Below are positions 28,298-43,200 of a stretch of DNA of 64,000 nt, piece after piece (positions within the stretch are counted from its first letter, which is position 1; every line of letters starts with the position of its first letter). The DNA is from Colias croceus. Taxonomy: Eukaryota > Arthropoda > Insecta > Lepidoptera > Pieridae. The position numbers were made by a program, and so were the translations under genes. The stretch covers positions 9,302,501 through 9,366,500 of the forward strand of contig NC_059544.1 of assembly GCF_905220415.1 (NCBI RefSeq), written 5' to 3'. The notes beneath the pieces were generated by a model, which searched no databases, was not told the origin of the DNA, and saw only the letters and a list, made by a program, of their open reading frames with translations.

Positions 28298-31200
28298 ATG
28301 GATAATACAGGATCGATTAATAACGACGATTGCATTGAGACCGTAGAAAATGAGGAGGACGTCGATTATTCTGAAGAAAGAGAGTTGGTAAATGATTCCT
28401 GCTCTACCAAAGTTTTGGATAACACAGATAATCCTCTGGATAAATATCGCATCGTGTACTTTTTGTTCTACTTATTTGGAATAACATCTCTTGTTCCCTG
28501 GAACTTTTTGATAACTGCTAATGATGTAAGTATTGAAAATTTATAACGACAAAACGCAATATTGCAAAATTTGTGTACTTATGTTGGTCTATAATTGCAT
28601 GTTGATTTAATTATTTAGCATTACCGTAAATTATAAAGGGTAGTCTATTATTTGTTTAAAAATATATTTAAAATGCAAAGTATGCTATAGAATGAATATC
28701 TAAACAGCAGGTGGTTCCTTCATTTTAAATTAGGACCTTTGGTAGGATTAAATATTTCCATGCTTGCTTTGTGCTCTACTAAAAAAATATATATATATAA
28801 TAGTGAAATAAAATACTGGTATTGATTTAGGATTTCTATTTGATGGCCTGTGAAACTTTAAAATAAAATGAAATACACTACATTTTATCAAACATCAAGT
28901 CTAAGTACTTTAAATGAAATTTTGTAGAGTTTTACACTTTTGTAGAGTTTTTAAAAAACTAAATATAAAATATAAGTAAAATATTCGGAATATATATTTC
29001 TCCTGATATTTTGTGGTAGAATAATTTTAAGTTAGTTAATATGGTACCTACACATTCTGATATATCCATATGCAAGCATTAGGCTTTTAGATATATTTAT
29101 CTATATGTAAGTAATTTCCATACACTCTGAGATATAGTTTTTGTTATATTAATCTTTTAAAAAATGAGGTGCGAATAAAAATTTGCCAATGCATATAAAA
29201 ACAAAAATACTGATAAGGTTATCTGATAAACAATTAATTTTTTAATTCAAATAAAATCAAATCTCTCGTTTGTAAATGTTGTAAACCCATATGTTAAATG
29301 CAATTATCAGATTTAATACATTTCCTCAAAGACAATGTGTGTCAATGTTATACATAATTATTGTAAACTTGAAAGAATAAGTAATAGTTTCAGTGCCAAA
29401 GAAATCCCTTTTCAAGAGTACAACCTTTTCATTTTTCTGCTTAACTCTTTCTACTTAACTAAGTTAATGCTAAGTTAGAAGTTAAGCCTTCTTACCTTTG
29501 TGACATTAAGATCTGATTACTGCCAGCTTATTGGCCTTAACAACACTTCTTTAAAATGCTTTCTTGGACTTGTATGTTGGAAATTCAATTAGGGTAAGCA
29601 TATGCCTTGAATTAAAAAGAAAGAATTAATATTCAAGAAAAAATTCAATCATTTTGCACAGATAATGAGGAGATTATAATATGATATTTGCCTGGTTTTA
29701 GAAGAACTTTATTTGATGAAGTTTGTAATCAACAGTATTAAACAGTAATTGTACTATAGAGATTATTGAAATTTGGGTTTTCTATTTTTTATTGTTTCTT
29801 TTTATTGCTCTTATCTATACTAATATCATAAAGCAAAAGAGTTTGTTTGTTTGAACGCGCTAATATCAGGTCGGATTTGAAAAATCCTTTCGGTGTTAGA
29901 TAGCCCATTTATTGAGGAAGGCTATATATCATTACGCGAAGACCAACAGGAGCGGCGCCACGCGGGTGAAACCGCGAAGCGCAGCTAGTATTTAATAAGA
30001 AGAAGAGAATAGATTACTACATAGTTTCAATACTACAGTCTACACAATATATTAAACAAAGTTGAATCTAGGTGCATGTGTGCTTAGGTCCTTAGAACTA
30101 TGCAAAGGATGATGCATTTTTTTTAAATAGATAGAGTGTCACTAAGTTAAGTATAAAGTTTATTAAGTCTTAGGCAACATGGGCGAAGCCTTGGGAAAAG
30201 CTAGTAACATATAATTTGTTTCAGTACTGGATGTACAAATTCCGCGATGTGGAGCCGCACAATCTCACCATGGTTGTGCGTAAGACGCAGTTCCAAGCCC
30301 AGTTCACGTCTTACCTCAATGTGGCCACTGCAATACCCAACTTGGTGTTCCTCATCTTGAACTCGCTGTATGGACATTTGTAAGTATTTCTGTCCTATCC
30401 TAATAATATTGATTTTATTGTTTTATGTTAAATATATCTAGAACAGCTTTGAGACAGTCATTTGGTATATGCAATGAAATAACATACATACTAGTATGCG
30501 AAATATTATCAAAGCTCTCTTTATATTTTTCTACAAAAAAAAATGTTAACATCGTAACATAGATAAAAAAAAGCTGGTGCTGGTTCTGCTTTTATCCGGT
30601 TAGTCTATACCTAATGAAGTTAAATTTTTTTTTTAATTACTATATTAGTTAAATTAATAAGTTTTAAAACTCAGGGCGAATCAAATCTCACGAAATCTCG
30701 CCGAAGCGAAGGGGGGAACTCAGAAGACTCAAAAACAACTCATGTAATTTATGGATGTCTCCTAAGAAAAAGATAAAACATGCGTCATTTGATTTTAGAC
30801 GATGTCCGCTTATAAAAAGTTGTTTTTATGTATCACAGGATAAAAATATATACGATAACATGATTCACTTCAGTGCCTACATAATATTTGAATATTTAAA
30901 ATACCTGGTTATCTTTTAAGATAGAAAAGTGTGGAATTAAAAAAAAAATATATTTTTTTAATGTCGTCAAGATTTTGCTCTTACTATTAGCATGCTTTGG
31001 TGATTTAAGAAAAATTAAATACTTGCTAACTACATAATTGCTTGCAGTAAAAACCACATTCATTTTATTTTAATGACCTCCCGAATTATCGTCCAATGTC
31101 ACGAATACCTATAGAAATTCACAAGAATACATTGACGTAGGTACAATAAATAACTAGACTCAATCATTCTCTAAAATTGTCCGAAGAAAAACTCTACCAA

Positions 31201-34200
31201 CTCCTACAAGTCTATTGGGCAGAGTTTTCTGTTGGGCGTATACAATAGACTTTAAACATAATTGCCATGGATTAAGGATTTAATTTGAATGAAATTGACA
31301 ACCTTTTATTAGGCCGGTAATAATTGTTAAATAGTCGTCAAATCAGAATAGAGAAAAAAAAGTTTTAAAGAATACTATTCTACATCCAATCCTTTATTCC
31401 AGGGTGTCCGTACGGAGTCGTTTGATCGGTTCGCTGACGGTCATCACCCTGGCCTTCATCGTGACCACATCCCTGGTGATGGTGGACACAGATGAATGGC
31501 AGAACACATTCTTCATTATAACTATGGTCACTGTTGTTATAATGACTGGTAAGTTGAGTCTTTGTAATTAAGAATAATTGCAAATTACTACATATTTACG
31601 TATGTTTTAAACGTACCACTAAATTTAAAAAAAATGTGTGCGTGTACTAGTGTACCTACACACGTAAGAAGTGAAACTTCGTTATGACCTTATTTTTCAA
31701 AAAATAATTTACTATACACAACTTTATATAGAACTTTATATGAATGATAAGAAAAAGATGGCGCGTAACGGAAGAATGTCACGCGTAACGAAAAAATGTT
31801 ACACTAAATTTTTTTCCAACCCCGATAAAGAAGTTTCACTACAATAAAACACTGTAATAATATAAAGTTAAATCATTTCTTCAATTGTGATAATAATTAG
31901 GATTTAAAGATATTTTATGGGTATAATATCTCCAATGTTTTAGATATTATTATGCTATTCAGTTGTTCTAGTCAATTTTACGAATAATATTTCGAAGTTA
32001 ATTTACGATTCATATAAGAAACCTGAAAGTATAACACTTCCTTTTATGCATTCTTGTAATTAAGTAACTGCCTTTAAGTCAAGGTTATCGACATACCAAA
32101 ATATGACATATTGTATGTGTTTATGTAGGTCAGGATACCATACCAATACACGTAGTTTTTTTCTAAAAATAGTAACGAAATATTTTTATTTTTTTTAATA
32201 GGTAAGATATATCGGTAAATTCTGCAGAATTACAGATTACACATTGTTGGGAAAAATCAAAAAATATCCCAAGGGATATTTTTCTTGGATCAAGATTAAT
32301 TTCGATTAATTAATCAAGGTTTATTTCGTGTCTTCAAGTAACTCCATTGTCCAAGTCCTAATATGTAGTTAATAGTTTTTCTATATTTCGTTGTACTTAG
32401 GCGTAGTTATAAATTATAATAGTCTACGTTTAATAAAGCGATACATATAAACCACAGATACCTGTAAGCGGATCCTTTTTGATTTTAAACAAGATAACGA
32501 TATTTTAAAGGTCAAAGTAGGTAGGTTTATAATCGCAATAAGGTTATCGTCCTTTGCTAAGAACTTTATTTTTGTAGCGCCAAATATGCTGCGCTCGGGT
32601 TTAGAGTTTTTTTTGTCGATAATTTTATTAAAGGTGGCAACTTTTACGGCAAATAATAAATTATATTATTACATATGTATTTGCAAGTCGTGTATACGAA
32701 GTTGTCTAATTTGTGTTTTAATACACATGATGATTTTGTACAGAAAACTGTATTTTATTTTGTATTGAATGTATCCCGATTTACGATGGTTGGTTACCTG
32801 GTTATCAGTATTAATAAAAGCAAATAGATTTGTTTAAAAATTAATTTAAAGACTGTTATACAATCCAATTATTTAAACAATGCTTGACTAATGAGGTTTT
32901 AATGTTATCTTGTTGATACATATTTGTTTTTACCTTAATGATTATGTAGAGTTTCTTTAAAAACTAAATCTTTTTATAGATAGGCCCAGGGGAGAAAAGC
33001 TGTCCAAATTCATTTTTTGTTGAATTTTTTTTTCACTCTTTGAAAACTCGGGCTATATTAAACATTGTGAAACATAAAAGACATAATATAGTGGAATAAA
33101 CCATTTCTTTCTTTCTTTAAAATGGCGAACTTTTTGAGTTAAAAACACTTTAACTTTACAAAATTTTATATCATCAATTTGTTATTAGTTAACATTATGT
33201 AATAGAATGGTATTCACACATGTTTAAAAAGCAAACTTTTTGCTTCGCATACTGCAACATAATATAAACTGCATTGCAATAAGTGACTAATGGCAATCTA
33301 ATGTGACAAATATATTTATTGTTATCGATACGACCTCTGAACTGATTAACTTATCACACGCACTTAATAGAAATAGGACAAACAGACACATTTAACTTAG
33401 ACTATATTCTCACAGTTATTCGGTTTTGAAAACATAATCTGTCTTACCACAAAAAAACTTTAGACAAGGTTTATCTTTAAGCGCGGGTTCTCTTTAATCT
33501 GGTTTTGTCGTATTTCACATAGACAACTATTAAAAGTGTCAGATCCCTGGTTAAAAGTCAGACTGTGTTTAAATTGTTTTGTACCAATAATTATGAGTAC
33601 CGCTCTGACTGTCGTCTCTTTTTCTAGAGGAAAGAAAAACTACATTTAATTACTGGATGTCTAGAATTAAATATGAAGAAACAAAAAACGGAAAACATTG
33701 CCTTTTCTCGAAAAAATTTTTTTGAAAATTAATATAATTTTACGAAAAAAAAGCGAAGATCTGATTGCATCTTGGTCATAATTAAGATAAAGAATTTAAT
33801 CGTTTTTCGTTTTGCTACTCAGACATTTTGCTGATTCTTGATACAATCGTGCGAATATCGATTAAAATTTTATTATCATCGATGCAGTTCTTGAAAATAT
33901 AAAATTCGTTTGCTTTTTACGCTTGAGAAAATTTTAAATTAGGTCATAGAACCTTTGACCACAAAATCCCTACAAAAACAGGTTTTTGGATCAATACTTT
34001 TCGAAATCTGTTTTTTTTTTGTAAACCTAGATAGGTGTACATAATATGGTTTCGTATACAATTATTTGTTATATATGGGGTTTGAAAACCATTAATTTTT
34101 TAGATGAACCAAAAATCTAAATAATGCAGATATGTATTTGTAACTTACACTTACTTATGATTTAATGTGTGTTTTTGTAAAAGTTATTTATCGATGAGAG

Positions 34201-37200
34201 ACCATCGCACTACCGGCTCTATATTATATATATTTAATTTATAATGTATTGTTTAATTTGTATTATTACTCATCATTCATCAAATTAACTACGAATGACT
34301 CATGTTGTGAGATGGCATAAATTATACACTTTAACGTGAAATAACTTTCTGTATAAGTTCCTAATTAATATTTGTTAGTCACTTATGTTTATTAGAACCA
34401 AATATATGTCCCAATAAAAACTTTTTAAGTTTTAATTCTTAAATAGAAATTCTACAATGGCTAAAGTACTTTATAATCGCTAAAGTGTCCAAGAAAAGGC
34501 AGGTCAAGGTGTAAGTACCGACAGCAGCATGTTTTAAAAGACTTGCAAAAAATTTACTAATTACTTCGTAAAACTGATACTGCAGCATTTATTAAATTAA
34601 ATAATATTCAGTTGTTTTTAATATGCTATCTGTATGCTGTACACTTGACCGCCTCCTTGGTACAGTGGTTGACGCGTGAGCGTAGAACCGAGGGGTCCTG
34701 GGTTCGATTCCCGGTGGAGACGAAGAAAAAAAAAAAAATGTCTCGGTCTGGTAGGACACAGAAGGCTGATCACCTACTTGTCCCTAAAGAAAATTGATCA
34801 GTGAAACAGATGTATGCATAATGCATCTGCCCCTTACCCCACTACGGGGACACGGGACTTCACTATGCTGTACTTAGCGCAGCGCTAAAATTTACAAATT
34901 TTTCATGGTTTTTGTGTAAAAGATAATCATAATATCTTCATTGCTCTACATCAAATGTTAATAAAATGGAACTTATTATTCATAACTAGATTACCGCCCG
35001 CGGCATCGCCCGCTTTGTCTAAAACCTATTCTATACTAATATTATAAAGCTGCAGAGTTTGTTTGTTTGTTTGAACGCGCTAATCTTGAGAACTACTCGT
35101 CTGATTTGAAAAATTCTTTCGGTGTTAGATAGCTCATTTATCGAGGAAGGTTATAGGGTATATATCATCCCGCTACGACCAATAGGAGTGGAGCCACGGG
35201 GGTGAAACCACGCGGAGCAGCTAGTAAATTATATACTAAAACCTTCGTCATGATTCACTCTATCTATTAAAAAAACCGCATCAAAATCCGTTGCGTAGTT
35301 TTAAAGATTTTAAATAGGGACAGCTAGAGAAAGCGACTTTGTTTTATACTATGTAGTGATAATTAGTAGGAAGTATGTAGTTTCTATCTATAGTTTTATA
35401 TTATTGTATGAAAAATATCATTTGCATATACAAATGTCATATAGCGCAAATCATAGATAGGGCATGAAGGAGTTAATAAAACCTGTACAAACATACTAAT
35501 TATTATTATGAAGTGACGTGTTTATCTCGTGTTTAGAACGAGTTTGTGAGTAATAAAGGCGAAGCATTAAAACAAGTAAATATTTAAATAACGACAATTT
35601 GTATGTATGTATGAAATAGCTAATGTGTTATAAGCCCTTTGACTGACGCATAGAGCTTGATACAGGGTGTAGAGCCGGTAGACCTTGATTGCAGTTTTTA
35701 ATAATATAATATGTAAACGTAAAATAAAATTGTTATATATTGAATTGATATTATAGTTTTAGAGCTACTTATTCAATCTTACATTCATGATAAATTATAA
35801 AACATGATTATTTTGTTTTTTAACATGATCGTGAACTTGAACTACTTTAAACAATGTTGTGTGTTTCATTTAGTATATCTGTATTTACCTAAACCCGTTT
35901 AAAAATTAACGTACTTATTTAAGACTGGCTGTGCCCCGCGGTTTTACACGTGCACCGCTTCTGTTGGTCATAGCGTGATTATATGGAGCTTATAGCCTTC
36001 CTCGATATCGTCTATCTAACACTGAAATAATTTTTCAAATTGGACTTTCATTGTTCCTGGGATTAGCGCGTTCAAACAAACAAACTCTTCAGCTTTATAA
36101 TATAAGTATAGATTGGAAAAAAAAGGATAACACTGAAAATCCAGGGTAACTTTGGGTTAATATGTATAATGATTGGCTTCGGAAGTCGTCTCCTGCGTAG
36201 ACACTCATTATGTTATCTTTTGTTTGCAAAGGAAATTACCACAAACTATAGTACGGTTATACAATATATTGGATGTAATTAACGTGATAAGACGATTATA
36301 TGGCCAAAAGCAAACGCAACAAAGTTAAGAAATTTATTAACAGTATGACTCAGAGCTGTTATAAGTTATAGAAAATGGTGAACTGTCTCAATTCGCCCAA
36401 AGGATATTTAATTTCGCCTGTAAAAATACGATGTAGCTTTGACATGGTGCAGTGTATCACAAGTTCTCTTAGTGTGGGAGCTATAGTTAATAAATAATTA
36501 TAATGTATAATAAGCAACAGCAAATTCTTATATTGTTAACTTGTTTTGTTACCTACTGTGTTTTTGCTGAAATAAATAATTTTTCATTTTCATTTTCATT
36601 TTTCATCTACAATCTACATTAATATTTAATAACATTGTATGATGCATGTATGAATTTGTATATTTGATCGCTCTAATCTCAGGAACTACTGGACCGAATT
36701 GAATTTGAATTTCAAACTCTTTCTCTGTTGTATATGTACCTACGTCATCCTTATATGCTATAAGCTATAAAGTGTCATATTATGTATTAGGTATGTTATG
36801 TAAGTGCCATGATCTAAAAAGAAGAAGAGTATAACAATGATATTTTTGTTCCAGCCTCCAGTGCAATATTCATTTCTGGCCTAATGGGCACAGCCAGCAA
36901 GTTCTCCAGAGAATACATGGCCGCGGTGATCAGTGGACAGTCCCTCGGCGGAATAATCGCAGCCGTTGCTCAAATCATATCCCTCGCCTTCAAAATATCG
37001 CCTCAACACAGCGCTCTCATATACTTCTGTATAGCCGACTTTATGGTCATTACATCGCTGATTTCGTACATATTCATGTATAAAATAGACTATTTTACGC
37101 ATCATGTTTTGCGTGGAAACGGCATGGTGGCCAATAGGCATAGAGAGGCGTATCTAACGATAGTTCTGAAGAAGGTGTGGGTGTATGCGTTTAGTATATT

Positions 37201-40200
37201 CGCTGTGTACGGGATAACTATGTGTGTGTATCCGGCTGTCACTGTGTTGGTGGAATCTCATCCTACTACGGCAGGGACTGATTGGAATAGTAAGTATTTT
37301 TCATGTTTTTCTGTAATTGGTACTATAGTCTCTACATATCTATACTAATATTATAAAGCTGAAGAGTGTGTTTGTTTGAACGCGCTAATCTCAGGAACTA
37401 CTTGTCCGATTTGAAAAATTATTTCTGTGTTAAATAGCCTAGTTAATAGCATTTATCAAGGAAGACTATAGGCTATATATATCCAATATCCATACTAATA
37501 TTATAAATGCGAAAGTAACTCTGTCTGTCTGTTACTCAATCACGCCTAAACTACTGAACCGATTTTCATGAAATTTGGTATGGAGATATTTTGATACCCG
37601 AGAAAGGACATAGGATACTTTTTATCCCGGGAAAATGACGCAATCCCGGAAATCCCACGGGAACGGGAACTATGCGGGTTTTTATTATATGCCTATAGCC
37701 AGGCTTTTTGGGGTTTTTTTTAATCATATTAGTATATTTTTTTAAATTAAGATAGCGCGAGTAGAACTGCGGGTGGAAAGCTAGTTTTATATGTCTTTAA
37801 TATCGATTATTTTTTCTTGTAATGTGTGTTTTAGTCAGTTTCCTTTGTTATTAATAACAGCCAGAACCGGTTGCTAGAGTTGAATGAATTTTAAATGTAG
37901 GTATTTATTTATAAAACATAATAAGTAGGACAGGTGCAGTATATTTAGTTCTCAAGGTGAATAAGTAATACATAGAACCTTAGTTAATTAACTGAAAAAT
38001 GAATTAATTTGCAAAAATAAATGTTAGTTTCCTTATGATCTTTCCTCAAATCATTGACTAAAATTTTAGTCATATATTCATAAGTTGTAACAGGAAAACA
38101 AGAATCATATCCTTATTTCCCATTTAAACTTTCTTATGTACATATAGAAATACAAAACACTTGTCGTAAACATTTAAATACCGCAAAAATTATTCTTATC
38201 TATTTTCTTATGAATTAAGTCATAAGCAACCAACTAATACATAAAAACATAACCTTCATATATGTAAAAATGTGTAGGTATACAAAATCTGCAAACTGCA
38301 TAAATTTCGACCTATTTATAGCGCCCGGCAAACTTCTTGGCCAAAAAGTAGCGTGGTGGGGGAAGCTTGCGCATATAAAAATGTACTAAAACTTGGTACG
38401 CAAACTTCCCCCACCACGCTACTTTTTGGCCAAGAAGTTTGCCGGTAATAGGCCAATAAATTTATGCAGGGTCTAGATTTCGTACGTCTAATAAAGAACT
38501 TAATTCTAGTACCTATAGGGAATACTGGTTTTATCTCGATGTTCACCTTTACCGGTTTGTGTAGTGGTGATGTACTATGTAAAAATATCAAAGCAAAACC
38601 TACTTGCAGACTTTGAATTTTGTCTCTCCCATCAACTCTATGGGCTAATAAGAAAGTGCGCGCACGTAGCGATGCAACTCCCGGGAGATTTTTTTACTAG
38701 CCCATAGAGTTGATGGGAGAGACAAAATAGTTGCGGAGACAAAAGTTGCTCTTGCGCGCTAGCTCTTATATTATGTTATCTACTTATATGAAAGAGCTAA
38801 AAATTTGGATTCTTAACATACAAAATTTCATTACTCCGTGGTGCAGATAACTGTAAAAGTACGATAAAGAAATAATATGTAATTAATAAATAAATAACAA
38901 TTCTGAAACACACTTCTGTATAGAAAAACTAATAACACTTATTTGGCATTCTTCGAAATTTAAAGCATATATTATTAAGCATGCGTAATTTACTACACGT
39001 GCTTTCCTATTAAACAATTATGTATATAATTAATAAATAAATATTATTTTAGATATATTCTTCGTGCCAGTGGTCAACTATCTGATATTTAATTGCGGCG
39101 ATTACGGCGGCCGACTCGTGGCAGGCTTCTTGCTGAGGGTAAGTGTGATTTATTATTATTTCACTTAATATGTACTTACTGAATGACGGACTGATTGAGT
39201 GAGAATAAGTGGTCGTTTGACTCTTGCTTATACTTTATTTGACTGATTTATTGATTGAATCACTGAGGACTATATTACTATACTAATAGGAATAGGACGT
39301 GTTTATTTTTTAAGTAATTGTATGGTTAGGATAGCAAATTGACAAATTAAAATTGAAGTATGTAGGTGTAGCTATTTAAAGATAATTTAGCATGGAATTT
39401 AATATGAGAAAAAGATCATATTATAATTTCAGTTTAGTGGGTATAATTAACGTTTAAATACATATTTAAATAGACAAATCATAATGTTAGTTTATCTGCA
39501 TCTGCATCTATCAATAAAGGAATAATTAGAACCTTTCCTAATGCGTTGAAAGTCGCATTTGTCACCTTGTATTATAGTGAAAATTTAGCTATCATTAGCA
39601 GTTTAAAATGTGAGCAATTAGCGGTTAAACAATAAGTGCCCAGCAGAACCGGGTCGCTCATTATTATCTAGAATTCGCATGCCAATTGTTTTTAAATTTA
39701 TTGTCTCTGAGTTTCTGTTATAATTGCTTTTGTACTAAGGACTTCTTAGTATGATCTTTTCACATTTAATACAAAGTGATTTATGGTTTTTTGTCTGTTA
39801 ATTTTTTTTTACCTCAACATTTTTTTTTTCATTCTAGTAGTTCAAATTACTCAAATCACCTTCCTATTATTACAAAATCTACTTAGTTATTACATTAATT
39901 TATAATAAGTAAATTTTCTGTTAATTTCACCTTACAACACATCAATAAACAAATCCTATTTTCTTTGAAAAATTACGATAAAACATTTCAATTTCACTTA
40001 TAGGTAAGACATAGATTTAAATACATGTTTAATTAAATTAATTTAAACTTTTTACTCCATAAAATTGTTTCCATTCCCCCAAAAGTCACAACTATTCTAT
40101 ATATCTCTTTAATCCGCGGTGTGTCCCTTAGACACATAAAAGTGAAAGAATAGAATAAATTCGATCGCCCTGGCGGGTCACGAGTGGCTGAGTTGGTCAG

Positions 40201-43200
40201 GCATCCGCCCCGGAATGGCGCGAGTCCCGCCTCGTGATCGAATTTTTTCTATTCTTTGTAAATTTATATCTTAAATTTATATTTTATATCTTTAATCCAT
40301 TCAAAAAATGTACAAATCTTCTACTTTTCTTTCCAGCCAAATAACCAATGGGTGATAGCCGCAGCGAGTGTGTTCCGAATCATTGGAGTACCCATGCTGA
40401 TGCTGTGCAACGCTCAGCCCCGCAAGCATTTACCCGTGGTCTTCCTGTGGGACTATGAATATATCCTGATCATGATAGTCTTCGCATTCACTAATGGATA
40501 CTTGACTAATATCACTATGGTCAATTCTACTAGGTAAGTGTTAATTTGATCCTTCAAGGAAAAAGGTTTTGGTTGATTAAAAGGGACAGACTTCATACCT
40601 GTGGTCTTCCTGTTGGTCTATAATGACGTCATAAACTCGTGGTCTTCCTGTGGGACTATGAATATATCCTGATCATGATAGTTTTCGCATTTACTAATGG
40701 ATACTTGACTAACATCACTATGGTCAATTCTACTGGGTAAGTTCTTGTATTGGGGATTTGTCCCTTCGAGGAAAAATAATTTACATATGAAAATGCCTTT
40801 TGAATTTTTTATACACGAAAAGGGGCATGAAAATGCTAGTCCTTTCTCAATGTCTTTGATCTTTTATCTATTTCTAAATTCGGGGATAAGATTTGAAACC
40901 AAAACTACTTTTAAGATATTTTTGCGAATAATAATAATAATAATTAATGTTTCTTGTAATTGAAAAACTTGACATTCTAATCATTAGTGATGACGCAAAT
41001 TTCTGTATTTATTGCAGTCACAAGGCACTACTAAGTTTCTTTCCAATGACCATTTGTCAATATGAGGTTATCAGAGTCAACAATAATATGATAATTAATT
41101 AATTGCACGATTGAATACAGATAACATAAATATTAGTTTGCATCTTTGATATCTGCGTAATTAGTACGTGGGTCAATCAATTTTTAAAGGTCCCGATCAT
41201 AATTTTCTCGTATTTTTTTTTTTACTTAATTTTCAGCATTTTACTATTTCATTTAGAAGATAATTCTTCGTAGATTAAGATTATATAAGCAGCAGTGATG
41301 TTGATTAAATACATTTGTGGATTTAACTTCACGAACCGATCTATTCACGGGAAATAATGTCCTTTGGACAACTTACACAATAGTACTTTTTTAAATGTTA
41401 AATTCCCTTAAGAATTAAAACAAATTCTTCTAATATTAAATAATAAATAATATTTTGATATTTGTTCTATTTACACCCAAAATACGAAATATTTTTATTA
41501 AAATTGAAACGAATGATGTCTTTTGAACAACCAAATAATGTTTCATATATAAAAAAGTTTCAGTAAAGCGGAAATAGTGATATTTTTTACAAAAAAACTA
41601 TTAAGGCGAGGTTGTTACGTATCGTATTATTGATTTTACTTAATTAAAATGAACTGATTCTCGATAAAACTGAATGAATGAAGTATAATGTGATTTTCAT
41701 ATGGGGACATCTTAGTTGTAGTAGTAGCGTCTTGATTTTTGAAATGTTAAAATTACAATTAAACTAGACATAAAATCGCGTAATAAAAATGTGTTCCCGA
41801 AACAGCCGAGTAATAAACAAAACATGAACTATTTAACTGTTAAAGTATAAGTTTTATATAATTATTGTCCTAGGGACAACCAAATTGTCCATGGTACAAC
41901 CACTTTGGTTGACCAAGTGACTGGTTGTCCGCGGGACATTTTTTAAATTTTGAGCCGCCAAGCAAATACTATTGTTATTTTATATATTAATCTCAGCTCA
42001 CACTAAAATATAGACGAAAGCGCATCTCGTGTAGTATAATTGATAACAATGCATCAAGTACTTACGTTTTAATCACAGTTGTCTGACGGACTGACAAAAA
42101 AGCCACCCCACACTCACCAACAACGCTCGGACGACTGTTGCCGTGATTTTATACAAATCAAAGTGGCGTTTGAGCCCGACAGTTAATTATTGTGTTTAGC
42201 TTGTTGTTTAGGAATCTACCGCGCCATATGTGTTTTGGTTTCATAACTAAATTACGGTTGTCTGTGAGACCTGTGTCATGTAGGTGATTTATGGGGACAA
42301 AAGTAAAATGCCTGAAAATCGTATTATATCCAATAAAAAAAAAATGGTTTGTATGTTTGGATGTCAATAATTATGTACTGAAACAAGGAGTGTATTTGAT
42401 ATTTATGGTCGTGATAGTATGTGTTCTTGATGCGAAGTTTGTTAATGCATTGTGGCATGGGGACAAATGTGATAGTACTGGAAAATTGCATTTAGTCCCT
42501 CGACAACCATGAAACAACGCACAAATTAATAAAACAAGTAAAATATTGTTCGCAATAATGCTAGAAAATATTAAAAGGAATATAATTAAAACGAATTTAA
42601 CTCTTTATGATTTCATGTTTATTAATTATCCTTCAGGGACATGATCCGTACACGTCGGACCAATAAAAGTTGATCGACCCACGTACACATTTCGAGTCGC
42701 TTTGATAAAATTAACTATATGTTACCTACTTATTGTCTTTTTTTCTTTATTTAGTACATAAAATTTTATGACTGATAAAAAATAATTAACAACAATTTAT
42801 TTGCAATTAGCTGGAATCTGTTTAGTTGTTATTAATTAGCGTTCAATTAAAATTAGCGGTTTCTTTACATTATCGGTTACTAGACTAATTAAAATTAATG
42901 AGTGTTGAAAAGTATGCAATAATACAGTATTTACTTTACTTTGGACATTTTTACACATCAAACATTGTTTTTCTGCTTTATTAGTTTTTATTTCTCGATG
43001 TTGAGAATTGGAAATTGGGATGTTTATTATGCTCTACAGTCTACCACCACTTTTATCCTATCTATATATTTTACGATGTTAGGATTATTACAGGACCATC
43101 ATTTTTAATAATAAGAATTACTCAATTTACTTGTAAAATAATGTCAACACTGTTTCGATTTTTTTCCTAAAGATTTTATGAATAGACAATTTTGCATTTG

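Noticed and set aside
38316..38591. 91-codon minus-strand frame
   Set aside because: It spans both arms of the palindrome at 38296-38469; the frame is a by-product of the inverted repeat.
42291..42512. 73-codon frame with a hydrophobic segment (YLIFMVVIVCVLDA)
   Set aside because: It is inside a probable transposon in an ENT intron, with no recognised family. Short hydrophobic frames are common by chance in AT-rich DNA.
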